64,000 nucleotides of DNA, from assembly GCF_026151205.1 (NCBI RefSeq), contig NC_087073.1:1118001-1182000 (forward strand), in the 5' to 3' direction. This document shows, piece by piece, positions 42,721 through 51,914 of the stretch (its first letter is position 1; each line of letters starts with the position of its first letter). Position numbers and translations under genes: made by a program. The notes under the pieces were generated by a model. It was not told where the DNA came from. It saw nothing but the letters and a program-made list of their open reading frames with translations, and ran no database searches. The DNA is from Bolinopsis microptera. Lineage: Eukaryota > Ctenophora > Tentaculata > Lobata > Bolinopsidae.

Positions 42721-43000
42721 ACAACAACAACAACATGGCGAACCGAGCAAGCTAGGAACAAGGGGCCGATTTCCTTTTCGTGTATCGTTAGGTCCTTTCG
42801 GTACAGATTAGTCGGCATGCCGGCCCAGGCATATGCACTCTGTTATTTTCCCAGCTCTAACGAAAGCCACTACCATTTACACCATGGTTTAGTGAGTGAC
42901 GGCTGCCCTTCAGTTTTTGAGACTTTAGCCCAACTGGGATTCGAACTCGCAACCTCCAGGTCAGTAGACTAGCCGATTAACCAACTAAGCCACTGAGCAA
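42721..43000 (-). mobile_element. tRNA-derived SINE with perfect 11-bp target-site duplication
   Basis: About 280 bp on minus. At its 5' end the pol III A box TGGCTTAGTTGG (42981-42992) and B box GAGTTCGAATCC (42937-42948) lie in a tRNA-like head. The 3' tail is (GTT)n (42721-42736 as AACAACAACAACAAC). The element is bracketed by TGAGGTAACCA at 42710-42720 and 43001-43011. There is no anticodon arm good enough for a functional tRNA. Confidence 0.88.
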
Positions 43001-43270
43001 TGAGGTAACCACTTACCATATATAACGTAGGGGGTACCTTAGTTAAGTTGGGATCTGGGAGTCTGTAATTTGGGAAACAGCTGAGGCTACAGTATTCTTT
43101 CTTGCGACAATTATTAGACCATTAAAACCTTGTGTTTATTGTCTCGGAACATTACAAATTTCACTATGTTTTTAATTTTTATTGAATATGATAATATAAT
43201 CCTGCCAGCAATTCTGAGTGATTGTTTTGAAATATTCTGTAATGTTCCACTAACCTGTACAACTCGCAGA

Positions 43271-44256
43271 ATGATAAAAGTAAGGAATGAAGAAGGTGAA
43301 TACCCGTGCTACATATGCCCTGAAATACTCAACTCGAAGAAAGATCTCCGACAACACACCATTAACGTGCACAAGAAGAATAAAGTGTGTCCCACTTGCA
43401 GTTCCTCCTTCAAAGACATCTCCTCCGTCCGACGCCACATTAAAAGTGTTCATGTCAAAGAGAAACAGTTTGTGTGTTCACTGTGCGAACGGCGCTACAT
43501 GCACAAATATGATCTCGAGAATCATTTCACCAAAAAACACAGTTCAACTTTCAACTGTAACGACAGAAAGGTATGTCCGGATTGTCAGGCATTTTTCACA
43601 TCTACCACTCAGCTTATGGAGCACATGCAGAAAACACACAAGAAAACTATCAACTACAGCAAATGTCCGTTTTGCATCAAAACTTTCTTCGACCCGATCT
43701 ATCTTAAACAGCATTTTAAGCGTGTCCATGGCAACGACCCTTGCTCCCTGTTAATCTGCAAGTTTGTCCAGTTGTGTCGGATGTTCTAGAAACCTTCACA
43801 TCTCACATGAGTAGCTGTCACTCGTGGGAGAGCACGCTGATCTGCACTAGAAAGGGGTGTAACAAGTACTTTCAAACAGAGGACGAGCTCCTCTCCCACC
43901 TTAAAACACACCCCAAACAAACGTGGACCCGCAAGAAATCAGAAGCGAGCTCGTTTAAGTGCTGGGAGTGTGGCAGCCAGTGTGAAACACGGGAGATGAT
44001 GGTCACGCACTTTACAGATCTGCACTCCTGTCTACCCAGGTTCGAGTGTAAAGCCTGCTCCACCTTCTTCAGAGATAAGGACGATCTCTCTATGCATATT
44101 CCCTGTACAAACCAGTCGTACACTGACTTTGTAGAGCTTACAATTCACCAAAACACAGAGTCTTGCTCTTCTTATAATGGGGAGGGCTCTCAGCAACTCT
44201 CCAAAAAGAGGAAGATCACCCCTCTTGTCACTGGAATTGTAGATTTTCAGTCTTGA
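43271..44256 (+). CDS. C2H2 zinc-finger protein with an internal frameshift
   Basis: Start chosen at ATG 43271, one base after the acceptor-like CTCGCAG. Fingers in order: CYICPEI..H, CPTCSSSF..H, CSLCERRY..H, CPDCQAFF..H, CPFCIKTF..H, then CTRKGCNKYF..H, CWECGSQC..H and CKACSTFF, eight in all with natural-looking linkers. Frame 1 ends at TAG 43787-43789 after CKFVQLCRMF. The later fingers are in another frame, from about 43745 to TGA 44254. It is probably a nuclear DNA-binding protein; target unknown. The shift may be an assembly error, a real lesion or an unseen intron. The last 15 codons plus stop form the first unit of the 52-bp array downstream. Confidence 0.72.
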
Positions 44257-45422
44257 CTAAATCAAGATCACGCCTCTTGTCACTGGAATTGTGGATTTTC
44301 AGACTTGACTAAATCAAGATCACCCCTCTTGTCACTGGAATTGTAGATTTTCAGTCTTGACTAAATCAAGATCACGCCTCTTGTCACTGGAATTGTGGAT
44401 TTTCAGACTTGACTAAATCAAGATCACGCCTCTTGTCACTGGAATTGTGGATTTTCAGACTTGACTAAATCAAGATCACCCCTCTTGTCACAGGAATTGT
44501 AGATTTTCAGACTTGACTAAATCAAGATCACCCCTCTTGTAACTGGAATTGTGGATTTTCAGACTTGACTAAATCAAGATCACGCCTCTTGTCACTGGAA
44601 TTGTGGATTTTCAGACTTGACTAAATCAAGATCACCCCTCTTGTCACTGGAATTGTGGATTTTCAGACTTGACTAAATCAAGATCACCCCTCTTGTCACT
44701 GGAATTGTGGATTTTCAGATTTGACTAAATCAAGATCACCCCTCTTGTCACTGGAATTGTGGATTTTCAGACTTGACTAAATCAAGATCACCCCTCTTGT
44801 CACTGGAATTGTGGATATTCAGACTTGACTAAATCAAGATCACCCCTCTTGTCACTGGAATTGTAGATTTTCAGACTTGACTAAATCAAGATCACGCCTC
44901 TTGTCACTGGAATTGTGGATTTTCAGACTTGACTAAATCAAGATCACCCCTCTTGTCACAGGAATTGTGGATTTTCAGACTTGACTAAATCAAGATCACC
45001 CCTCTTGTCACTGGAATTGTAGATTTTCAGACTTGACTAAATCAAGATCACGCCTCTTGTCACTGGAATTGTGGATTTTCAGACTTGACTAAATCAAGAT
45101 CACCCTCTTGTCACTGGAATTGTGGATTTTCAGACTTGACTAAATCAAGATCACCCCTCTTGTCACTGGAATTGTGGATTTTCAGACTTGACTAAATCAA
45201 GATCACCCCTCTTGTCACTGGAATTGTGGATTTTCAGACTTGACTAAATCAAGATCACCCCTCTTGTCACTGGAATTGTAGATTTTCAGTCTTTCAGACT
45301 TGACTAAATCAAGATCACGCCTCTTGTCACTGGAATTGTGGATTTTCAGACTTGACTAAATCAAGATCACGCCTCTTGTCACTGGAATTGTAGATTTTCA
45401 GACTTGACTAAATCAAGATCTT
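44211..45422. repeat. 52-bp tandem array, about 23 copies, derived from the zinc-finger gene's 3' end
   Basis: Units of the form GATCACCCCTCTTGTCACTG + GAATTGTGGATTTTCAGACT + TGACTAAATCAA. The first unit encodes the last codons (ITPLVTGIVDFQS) and the stop; the rest lie in the 3' UTR or downstream. Variation is limited to a few alternating positions (ACCCC/ACGCC; GTAGA/GTGGA). Confidence 0.95.
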
Positions 45423-47892
45423 GGATTGACGAATTATGGTGAGGGTGGTTAAGGGGGCATACACCAAAAATTTCCAGCCCAAATGACCTCATAGGAAGTT
45501 CAGTGGTCATCTAGCGCACCGTTTCCACACCAACAAATGAGAATACCGATTTCTGTAATCGAGCATTTCCTGGTTAAAGTGCATTTTTCGGAAAAAGCAC
45601 AATTTGTTTTGTTTAGAGGCTATAAGTCAATAATTTCTTGTGATATTGAGCTGAAATTTTGCACGAAGTTATTCATATCTTGTTCAAGATGTGTGTAAAA
45701 TCTTGATATCGCATCTGAAAAGGCTGTGTTTTTATAAATTTTGAAAGTCAAAAATTGGTAATTTTTCTTTTCAGGATTGTTTTGACCAAAAAGTCCGTCA
45801 AGGAACAATGGATTGTTTTGTTAGAAAAAAATCACATTTTCTACCATAAATTTAAAAGGAAGCATTTTCGGGTGTTTTGTTATTCATAACTCATATAATA
45901 TAAATATTCTAGTTGCGGTTATTTTCCACTTCCATTTAAATATGAAAAACGAAAAATATGCCTAAATTCGTTGTTTGACTTTGAGGTCCAAAAGATCAAC
46001 TTTCCAGTTGAATAAACACATTTTTGAGGTCATTTGGGTTGGCCGACACAAACCTTAATACTGTCTTATGATTTCAGATTATTTTTAATTGAATGTTTGA
46101 TATTATTGACAATATAATATCTTTCTTTCGGAACCACTAGGTACCAATATAGGTACCAATATATGAACCACTAGGTACCAATTATCATTTGAACAATATT
46201 TGTTTCAACCTTGTGGCCAAAACTTGAACTGTAGGATTCAGTTGTTATCAGTCATGATCAATATTGCAAGCTTCCCGATGTATAATTCTTAATTTTTCAA
46301 ATTGTTTTTTGTTCGGGCACGAGTCGTTAATTGAGTATGATATTCATTTATGTGATTTGAATTTTAAATCATTCACAGAAAAGCTTTAAATCATAATTTG
46401 CTTCTTTACAATACAATGGTGGGTTTCAGGAATTTTTTATCTTTTGTCACTGAATAAAATGCTAAACAAAATAAACTTACAACACAAAATTTATATATTA
46501 TCAAGCAACTCTGAAATTTAATTTACTGTTCTCTGTTCTCTTGTGACGAATTGTTGTTAGAATTTTGTATTAACAAATAGACCTAATTTGGCCAAATACC
46601 CTGAACATGTCAAAAACCCAGGTTTTAGGTGCTCTAATTGTAGCTAGTGGTCTCCTGAACTCGTAATTGAAATTTCATCAAGATTGGACAACAAATTACT
46701 GAGTTATGAGCCAAAAACCATATGCCCATATTTGGGCATACGCACCAAATTTGATAGATTTCGGCCCATAAATTGGTCAAATATCAATATTTTTTATATA
46801 TGAAAGGCAAGCCTAAACTACATATTCTCTGTAAGTTATAGCTTTATATCTGTTTAAATGTGGATACTAAGGCGAAAAGACCACAAAAAATGAACAAAAG
46901 TGCCTGTATCTTGGTTTGCGATATTCGCGAAATTGATCTCATTAAAATTGTAACAACTCAATCAGTTTTTAAAATTTGTGCATGAAATTTTCGGAATCGA
47001 CTCTTCATCCCATTTCCACCTTATTTTAGGAACGAATTTTTGATTTAGACCTCAAAAAAATTTGGCTGCCAAATTCTGAATTTTGCATGACAAAATATAT
47101 CCTAGTTTGTTGGTCAAACTGTTATCTCGAAATCAAGTTTTGCAAAAAAATACCCACTGTCCCCCCCCCCCCCCCCCCCCCCCCCTCGAATAATTGAATT
47201 AAGCAAAACAAAAAAGTTCTAGTTGCTAAGCTCGGGGTAAGTTCGACAACATGAACATATTACAGCAGTCAACTACGATAATAATTGTATGCGAACTAGG
47301 AATCTGCCGGGCAATAATCAGGATTACGAAGTAGCGGAAATTGTTGCGGTCTTTAAAACCGCATATTTTTCTGGGTTATTTTCGTGGCACTGATTCTATT
47401 AACTATGACGTCAGAACATTTAAATGAGTCATAACTGAACCGAATTCTCACATTACCTCGCATAATTTATCTCTTGTTTCCTTTCCTACCCCTCGGGTAT
47501 TTCATCTCGTGCCAATATAAAGTTTATATATCTGTTTTTAACTTGTTAACACTTGTTTAGTGTTTTGTGTTTCTGTAGAAAGTAGATGGGGGGGGGGGGG
47601 GGCCGGGGGGGGGCCCGGGGGGGGGCCAAAATATACCTTGTAATGGTGTGGGGGGGGGGGGTGGCCAAATTATAAAATGAAATGAAAACACAGGTAGGAA
47701 GATTTACAATTAACTAAAACGAATATACTATTACTAGGTCAAATTGGCGTTATACTCTAATTGTGTAATAATCTAGCCTTTAATATACCAATTTTCTTAA
47801 TAACCATCATCAAAAACTGCGACCGTATTTCATTTAAAATTTCATTTAAACTTACCACAGTTGCGTTTCCAAGGTAGGAGGATTAACAGAGG
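45423..47892. other. Intergenic with homopolymer runs
   Basis: About 2.5 kb without a convincing gene. Contains a C-run at 47161-47185, and G-runs at 47589-47632 and 47651-47662 just upstream of COX19. GGTACCAATATA-type short repeats occur near 46140-46180. The block 45450-47130 may be an old transposon, but I cannot name it. Confidence 0.4.
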
Positions 47893-48243
47893 ATGAACTG
47901 GGCCCGGCAAACTCCGCGAGGCTCACCCCCCGACAAGGGCAGCTTCCCTCTCGATCACTTTGGAGAGTGCAAGGCCCTTATGCAGACCTTCATGTCCTGT
48001 TTAAAGGAACATGAATACAACCAGAGGAAGTGCCGGGTAGAGAGCAGAGAGTATTTGCAGTGTAGAATGGACAATGATCTCATGGTAAGTGAGGATTTAG
48101 ATGATCTGGGGTTCAATGATAACATTACTAAATCAGATCAGCCCGGGTTCAATGATAACATTACTAAATCTGATCAGCCCGGGTTCAATGATAACATTAC
48201 TAAATCAGATCAGCCTGATAAAAAAGAAGAAGTTGTATCTTGA
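47893..48243 (+). CDS. COX19: COX19, cytochrome c oxidase assembly factor
   Basis: Small twin-CX9C protein of the mitochondrial intermembrane space needed for copper delivery and assembly of complex IV. 116 residues. The N-terminal PPDKGSFPLDHFGECK block is nearly identical to animal COX19, followed by the two CX9C helices (C-KALMQTFMS-C and C-RVESREYLQ-C) and RMDNDLM..LGF. The C-terminus carries a 12-residue unit GFNDNITKSDQP three times (36-bp repeats, in frame), whereas the usual protein ends soon after one LGF block. No intron is present. The ATG follows AACAG by three bases. Next gene 283 bases downstream. Confidence 0.93.
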   Translation: MNWARQTPRGSPPDKGSFPLDHFGECKALMQTFMSCLKEHEYNQRKCRVESREYLQCRMDNDLMVSEDLDDLGFNDNITKSDQPGFNDNITKSDQPGFNDNITKSDQPDKKEEVVS

Positions 48244-48525
48244 GGAAGATATCCTGGGAGTGTTTGTTTTACCAGCCTCGTGCAGTGACCCTTGTAATTT
48301 TGTTAATAGGTTTTGAATTAATTTATCTGAAATACTTTTTTGATCACTTTGTTTGTTTATCTCTGTTTTTTAATCAAAAGTATGAAGAGGTTCAAGGAAA
48401 AACATTTCTGAACTTTTGAATATTGATGTCCTTATTTGAAAAGATGAGCAGATTTTGTCCCATAACTTTTATATAACATTTCTGATTATCAAAGTTCCTT
48501 GATCAGTGATTTCTCCTAGTTAGTC

Positions 48526-48801
48526 ATGTCTGAAGCAGAAGAAGCAAAACAAGCAGAAGAGATGAGGTTACAGCGAATAGCCCGACTGGCGGACTCTTTG
48601 AAAAACGAGAAGCAGAGGTTAACTTGCGATGAGACACAGAGCTTGGTGAATGTACTAGAGTCCGGGGACTGTTCTAAGTTTAAGATGCAGTTTAGAGAAT
48701 GCGTGATAGATAAAGGAGATAAAGATAAGTGTCAGCACGAGTTCTTGTTGTATGCTATGTGTACTATGAAACAAGAAAGTGAGGCTGGTAGCGAGGGATG
48801 A
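48526..48801 (+). CDS. Twin-CX9C (CHCH) protein, COA4-like spacing
   Basis: 91 residues. An N-terminal charged helix (EEAKQAEEMRLQRIARLADS) is followed by a coiled-coil helix-coiled-coil helix domain: C-SKFKMQFRE-C, eight residues, C-QHEFLLYAM-C. Such proteins are imported into the intermembrane space and oxidised by Mia40. The spacing resembles COA4, but I cannot assign an orthologue. It sits directly after COX19 on the same strand. An acceptor-like TTTCTCCTAG ends six bases before the ATG. Confidence 0.75.
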   Translation: MSEAEEAKQAEEMRLQRIARLADSLKNEKQRLTCDETQSLVNVLESGDCSKFKMQFRECVIDKGDKDKCQHEFLLYAMCTMKQESEAGSEG

Positions 48802-49265
48802 ACATTTTCATAATAACTCTCTCATTCACTTCTGAATCTATACGTGAAAGTGTTTTTAAGTGTGCTTGGAGGCAGATAAGATGAAGTTTTGGCTTTGCTG
48901 TTTGGTGTCGTGACCCGTTCTGTTCTCATTGATTACGTTTCAGTTTTTAGTTTTTACTTTTGAGTATCATTATATAAACTAAAATATAAACTTCTTTAAT
49001 TTATTGAAATAATATGGGTATTTTATTATTTGTCAATTATGTTTTCCGGCTAAACTCTTTATACAATTTGGTAATTGCTGAAAAAGTTTTATACTCGAAT
49101 TGTTAATTCTGGACATATACTTATTACACTCCGTAGTAATTATATCCCAGAAATTGATTATTTCTAAATTTGGGACAGTTTCTTATGGTAATCCGTGTTA
49201 CTGTATACATTTTTAATAACGTTTCTTATTCAAACTTAATTTTAACACTAAAATTCCCTTAGTCA
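48802..49265. other. Intergenic between the CX9C gene and FAD synthase
   Basis: About 460 AT-rich bases. It ends with AAAATTCCCTTAG three bases before the next ATG. Confidence 0.45.
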
Positions 49266-49946
49266 ATGTTATTGAATCCTGTTCTCAACACAGAAACATT
49301 GCAATGCAGTGAAGATATCAAGGTTCTAATTGAGGAGAGTTTAGGTTTCATCACCGAAGCTATCAATAAATATGGACTGGAAAACATCGCTCTCGCGTTC
49401 AACGGAGGAAAAGATTGCACCGTACTTCTCCACCTGTTACATATGACACTTCAGAGACTCAACTTACACAACACTAAAGTAATAACCGTTAATATTGAAA
49501 CTGAGGAGGTTTTTCCTGAACTCAATAACTTTATAGCCCAATCTGCAGATTTGTACAGACTAACGATAGTAAAGAAGAATGGTAAAATAAAAGACGCGCT
49601 GTTCGAACTGAAGGCTGACATGCCTCACTTGTCGGCTGTACTAATGGGCACCAGATCCACAGACCCCTACTCAGCCTCTCTTCGCTCCTTCACGCCCTGT
49701 GATCCGGGCTGGCCCAGTCTGATGAGGGTTAGCCCCATCTTATCCTGGTCCTATACACAAGTGTGGTGCTTTATTAGGGAGATGAATGTACCTTACTGTA
49801 CTTTATACAATGAGGGGTACACTTCCTTAGGTAATATTCACAACACTCAGAGGAACCCAGCCTTGCTTTGCGAGGATGGTACAACCTACAAACCCGCATA
49901 TTGTCTGACAGATGGTGCGAAGGAGCGCGCTGGCAGAACTAAGTGA
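49266..49946 (+). CDS. FLAD1: FAD synthase (FMN adenylyltransferase)
   Basis: Makes FAD from FMN and ATP; PAPS-reductase-like fold. 226 residues. Motifs: AFNGGKDCTVLLHLLH (P-loop-like), VLMGTRSTDPYS, DPGWPSLMRVSPILSW, VPYCTLYNEGYTSLG and TQRNPAL, which match the FAD synthase domain of animal FLAD1. The N-terminal molybdopterin-binding-like domain of vertebrate FLAD1 isoform 1 is absent, so this is the short, synthase-only form. No intron. The last codons and the stop form the first unit of a 44-bp array (49927-50145). The ATG lies three bases after CCCTTAG. Confidence 0.9.
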   Translation: MLLNPVLNTETLQCSEDIKVLIEESLGFITEAINKYGLENIALAFNGGKDCTVLLHLLHMTLQRLNLHNTKVITVNIETEEVFPELNNFIAQSADLYRLTIVKKNGKIKDALFELKADMPHLSAVLMGTRSTDPYSASLRSFTPCDPGWPSLMRVSPILSWSYTQVWCFIREMNVPYCTLYNEGYTSLGNIHNTQRNPALLCEDGTTYKPAYCLTDGAKERAGRTK

Positions 49947-50145
49947 AGTTTGTGCTCTGTTTTATCTAGCGTGCTGGCAGAACTAAGTAATGTTTGTGCT
50001 CTGTTTTATCTAGCGCACTGGCAGAACTAAGTGAAGTTTGTGCTCTGTTTTATCTAGCGTGCTGGCAGAACTAAGTAATGTTTGTGCTCTGTTTTATCTA
50101 GCGCACTGGCAGAACTAAGTGAAGTTTGTGCTCTGTTTTATCTAG
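49927..50145. repeat. 44-bp tandem array, about 5 copies, starting in the FAD synthase stop region
   Basis: CTGGCAGAACTAAGTGAAGT then TTGTGCTCTGTTTTATCTAG, period 44 (unit phase at 49931, 49975, 50019). Two sub-types alternate (GTGAAG/GTAATG). The first copy includes the terminal codons AGRTK and the TGA. Confidence 0.93.
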
Positions 50146-50972
50146 TGTTTTATGAGTTTTTAAATTTTGGCAACTTCTGTTTCAAACGTCATTTGCATTT
50201 GGGCTTCAGTGACATAACTGGCTTTAAAAGATTTGGTAAAATGTGATGTTTTGTTTTATCTCTTAATTATAGTCGTGATATCATTATAGTCATTCAAGTT
50301 AACATTCCACCCTCAGTGATTTAAATGATTTTGTTTATATATTGTTTTCATTAATCGATTTCAGTTTTGGTATATGTTTTGATTGTTATTAATAAATACC
50401 AAAGTTTAAACCTTGTTTTCCTATAATATGTAGTGTAGCAACTAACGAGTCTCACTCTTGTCTCATACCAAAGAAATTTACAACTAATTTAGGATAATCT
50501 TTGTGTAACTATAGTAACTAGTAGTGTTACTATGGTAATCTTTGTGTAAAGTGTACCCAAGAAATTGAGGAAACCTCTTAATCAAGATGGATTTTTAAAG
50601 GTAGACGGTTTAGCAGCACCATGGAAACCGAATGAATTGCACAGCTCCTGGACGCCATATCAAAGGTAATAATTCATCTGTTTCGTAGATTTTTGCTGAC
50701 AACATCGATAATGTTTCGTGCATCAAGCAGAAAAGAAATGTGAGGGTCACCGGTCAATGCAATATTTTTTTTTCCAAAATTTCAAATCTCGTCGAATTGT
50801 TGCCACTTGCGGTCCTTGCAGGAAAATTAATGTTTGCGTACGGCGCGAAAACATTCGCATGATGAATCTTGCTTTCACGTACGTCACATCTGAGCATTTT
50901 GTAGAATTTAGAATCTTCGCACGCACGATGAAAATTCAGCTGAAACGATAAATTGACAGCTCCCTCCCCCAG
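50146..50972. other. Intergenic; possible RAD9 5' region
   Basis: The first RAD9 exon should lie here, but I could not identify it. A GT..AG-like border occurs at about 50670 (ATCAAAG/GTAATA). Confidence 0.4.
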
Positions 50973-51291
50973 TATTTGGTAAAGCTATACTATGTCTCGC
51001 GAAGGTTGGAGAGGAGATATACTTTGAGGGTGAAGCTAGTGGGGTAAGTGCTCTCTGTTTCAGAATTTCACAAATCGGGAACTTCCCAACTCCTCTAAAC
51101 CACTGATTAACTGTTTCATATAATTCAGTATTGATACTTGATTATATTTCCTACATTTTCAGCTCGCTGTACGTACGGTTAATCTATCCCGCTCTGCCTA
51201 TGGATCCTTTCTTTTTCAAACTTCCTTTTTCACAAAATTCTCCCTTCAAAGCCAAAATTCGGGTGAACTTCGCTGCAAAGTCTCAGCAAGG
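50973..51291 (+). pseudogene. RAD9: RAD9-like fragment, two exons (N-terminal PCNA-like region)
   Basis: Exon 50973-51043 (acceptor CTCCCTCCCCCAG, donor GGG/GTAAGT) encodes FGKAILCLAKVGEEIYFEGE. Exon 51163-51291 (acceptor CATTTTCAG, donor AGG/GTAAGG) encodes LAVRTVNLSRSAYGSFLFQT followed by GELRCKVSAR. Together they match RAD9 from about residue 14 to 75 (FGKAIHSL..GDELYLE..GLSLRTVNSSRSAYACFLF), a subunit of the 9-1-1 DNA-damage clamp. Splice sites are excellent and the frame is clean. However, no following exon is visible in the next 600 bases, where the opposite-strand ankyrin/XK gene begins. It is either a partial duplicate or a gene cut by rearrangement; a long intron reaching beyond that gene is the alternative. 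Confidence 0.72.
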
Positions 51292-51299
51292 GTAAGGAC

Positions 51300-51914
51300 T
51301 TTCTTACTGCCAATTAAACGTTGCTTGCATACTTTTTTGGTCATTTAAACCGTAGATAAAACCAATTTTCATGATTTAGGAGCATGCTTAAATTATAAGT
51401 TTCGAGTTTTTGGAAGCACACAGTTTTTCCTTGAAATTTAATCGTTTGCAATAGTCTTAAGTGGACAAAAGTGGGTGCAACCAATTAGTGATACAATTAA
51501 AAAAGCATTTACAAAAAACTGTTTAAATTCAGATAATGAGTAGTATATAATTCAATATCAGAGAAGACTTTATTTTAAATGTACTAAAACATTTGCTGAG
51601 CATTAAAAATTTCAAACAACAAAAAGTACAGCAAAATTATTTAATAATAACAAAAAATTATTACACCGTTACACGTCATCATGAAAATTTCTTTTTAGCT
51701 ATTTTAGCATTTAAATGCTCAACATGATTGGTTCCCTAATTTTTCTGAAAACTTAATTCGAAACATTTCAAAGATAAAAATCATTTACAAAACTTTTAAA
51801 AATCAGCACGGAAAAGAACAGAACACTTTTTCAAGACAGAAACATTTTTTAAAGACAGAAAATAATTAGAAAGCATCCTTAGGGCAAGGTTCTTAAATCT
51901 TAATATTCAGTGAC
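51300..51914. other. AT-rich spacer, no exon seen
   Basis: Between the RAD9-like exons and the 3' end of the ankyrin/XK gene. It is the likely 3' UTR of the latter (minus strand). Confidence 0.5.

Noticed and set aside
42930-43000. Functional tRNA gene on minus
   Set aside because: A and B boxes are present, but the cloverleaf is poor and the sequence is the head of a SINE with target-site duplications.
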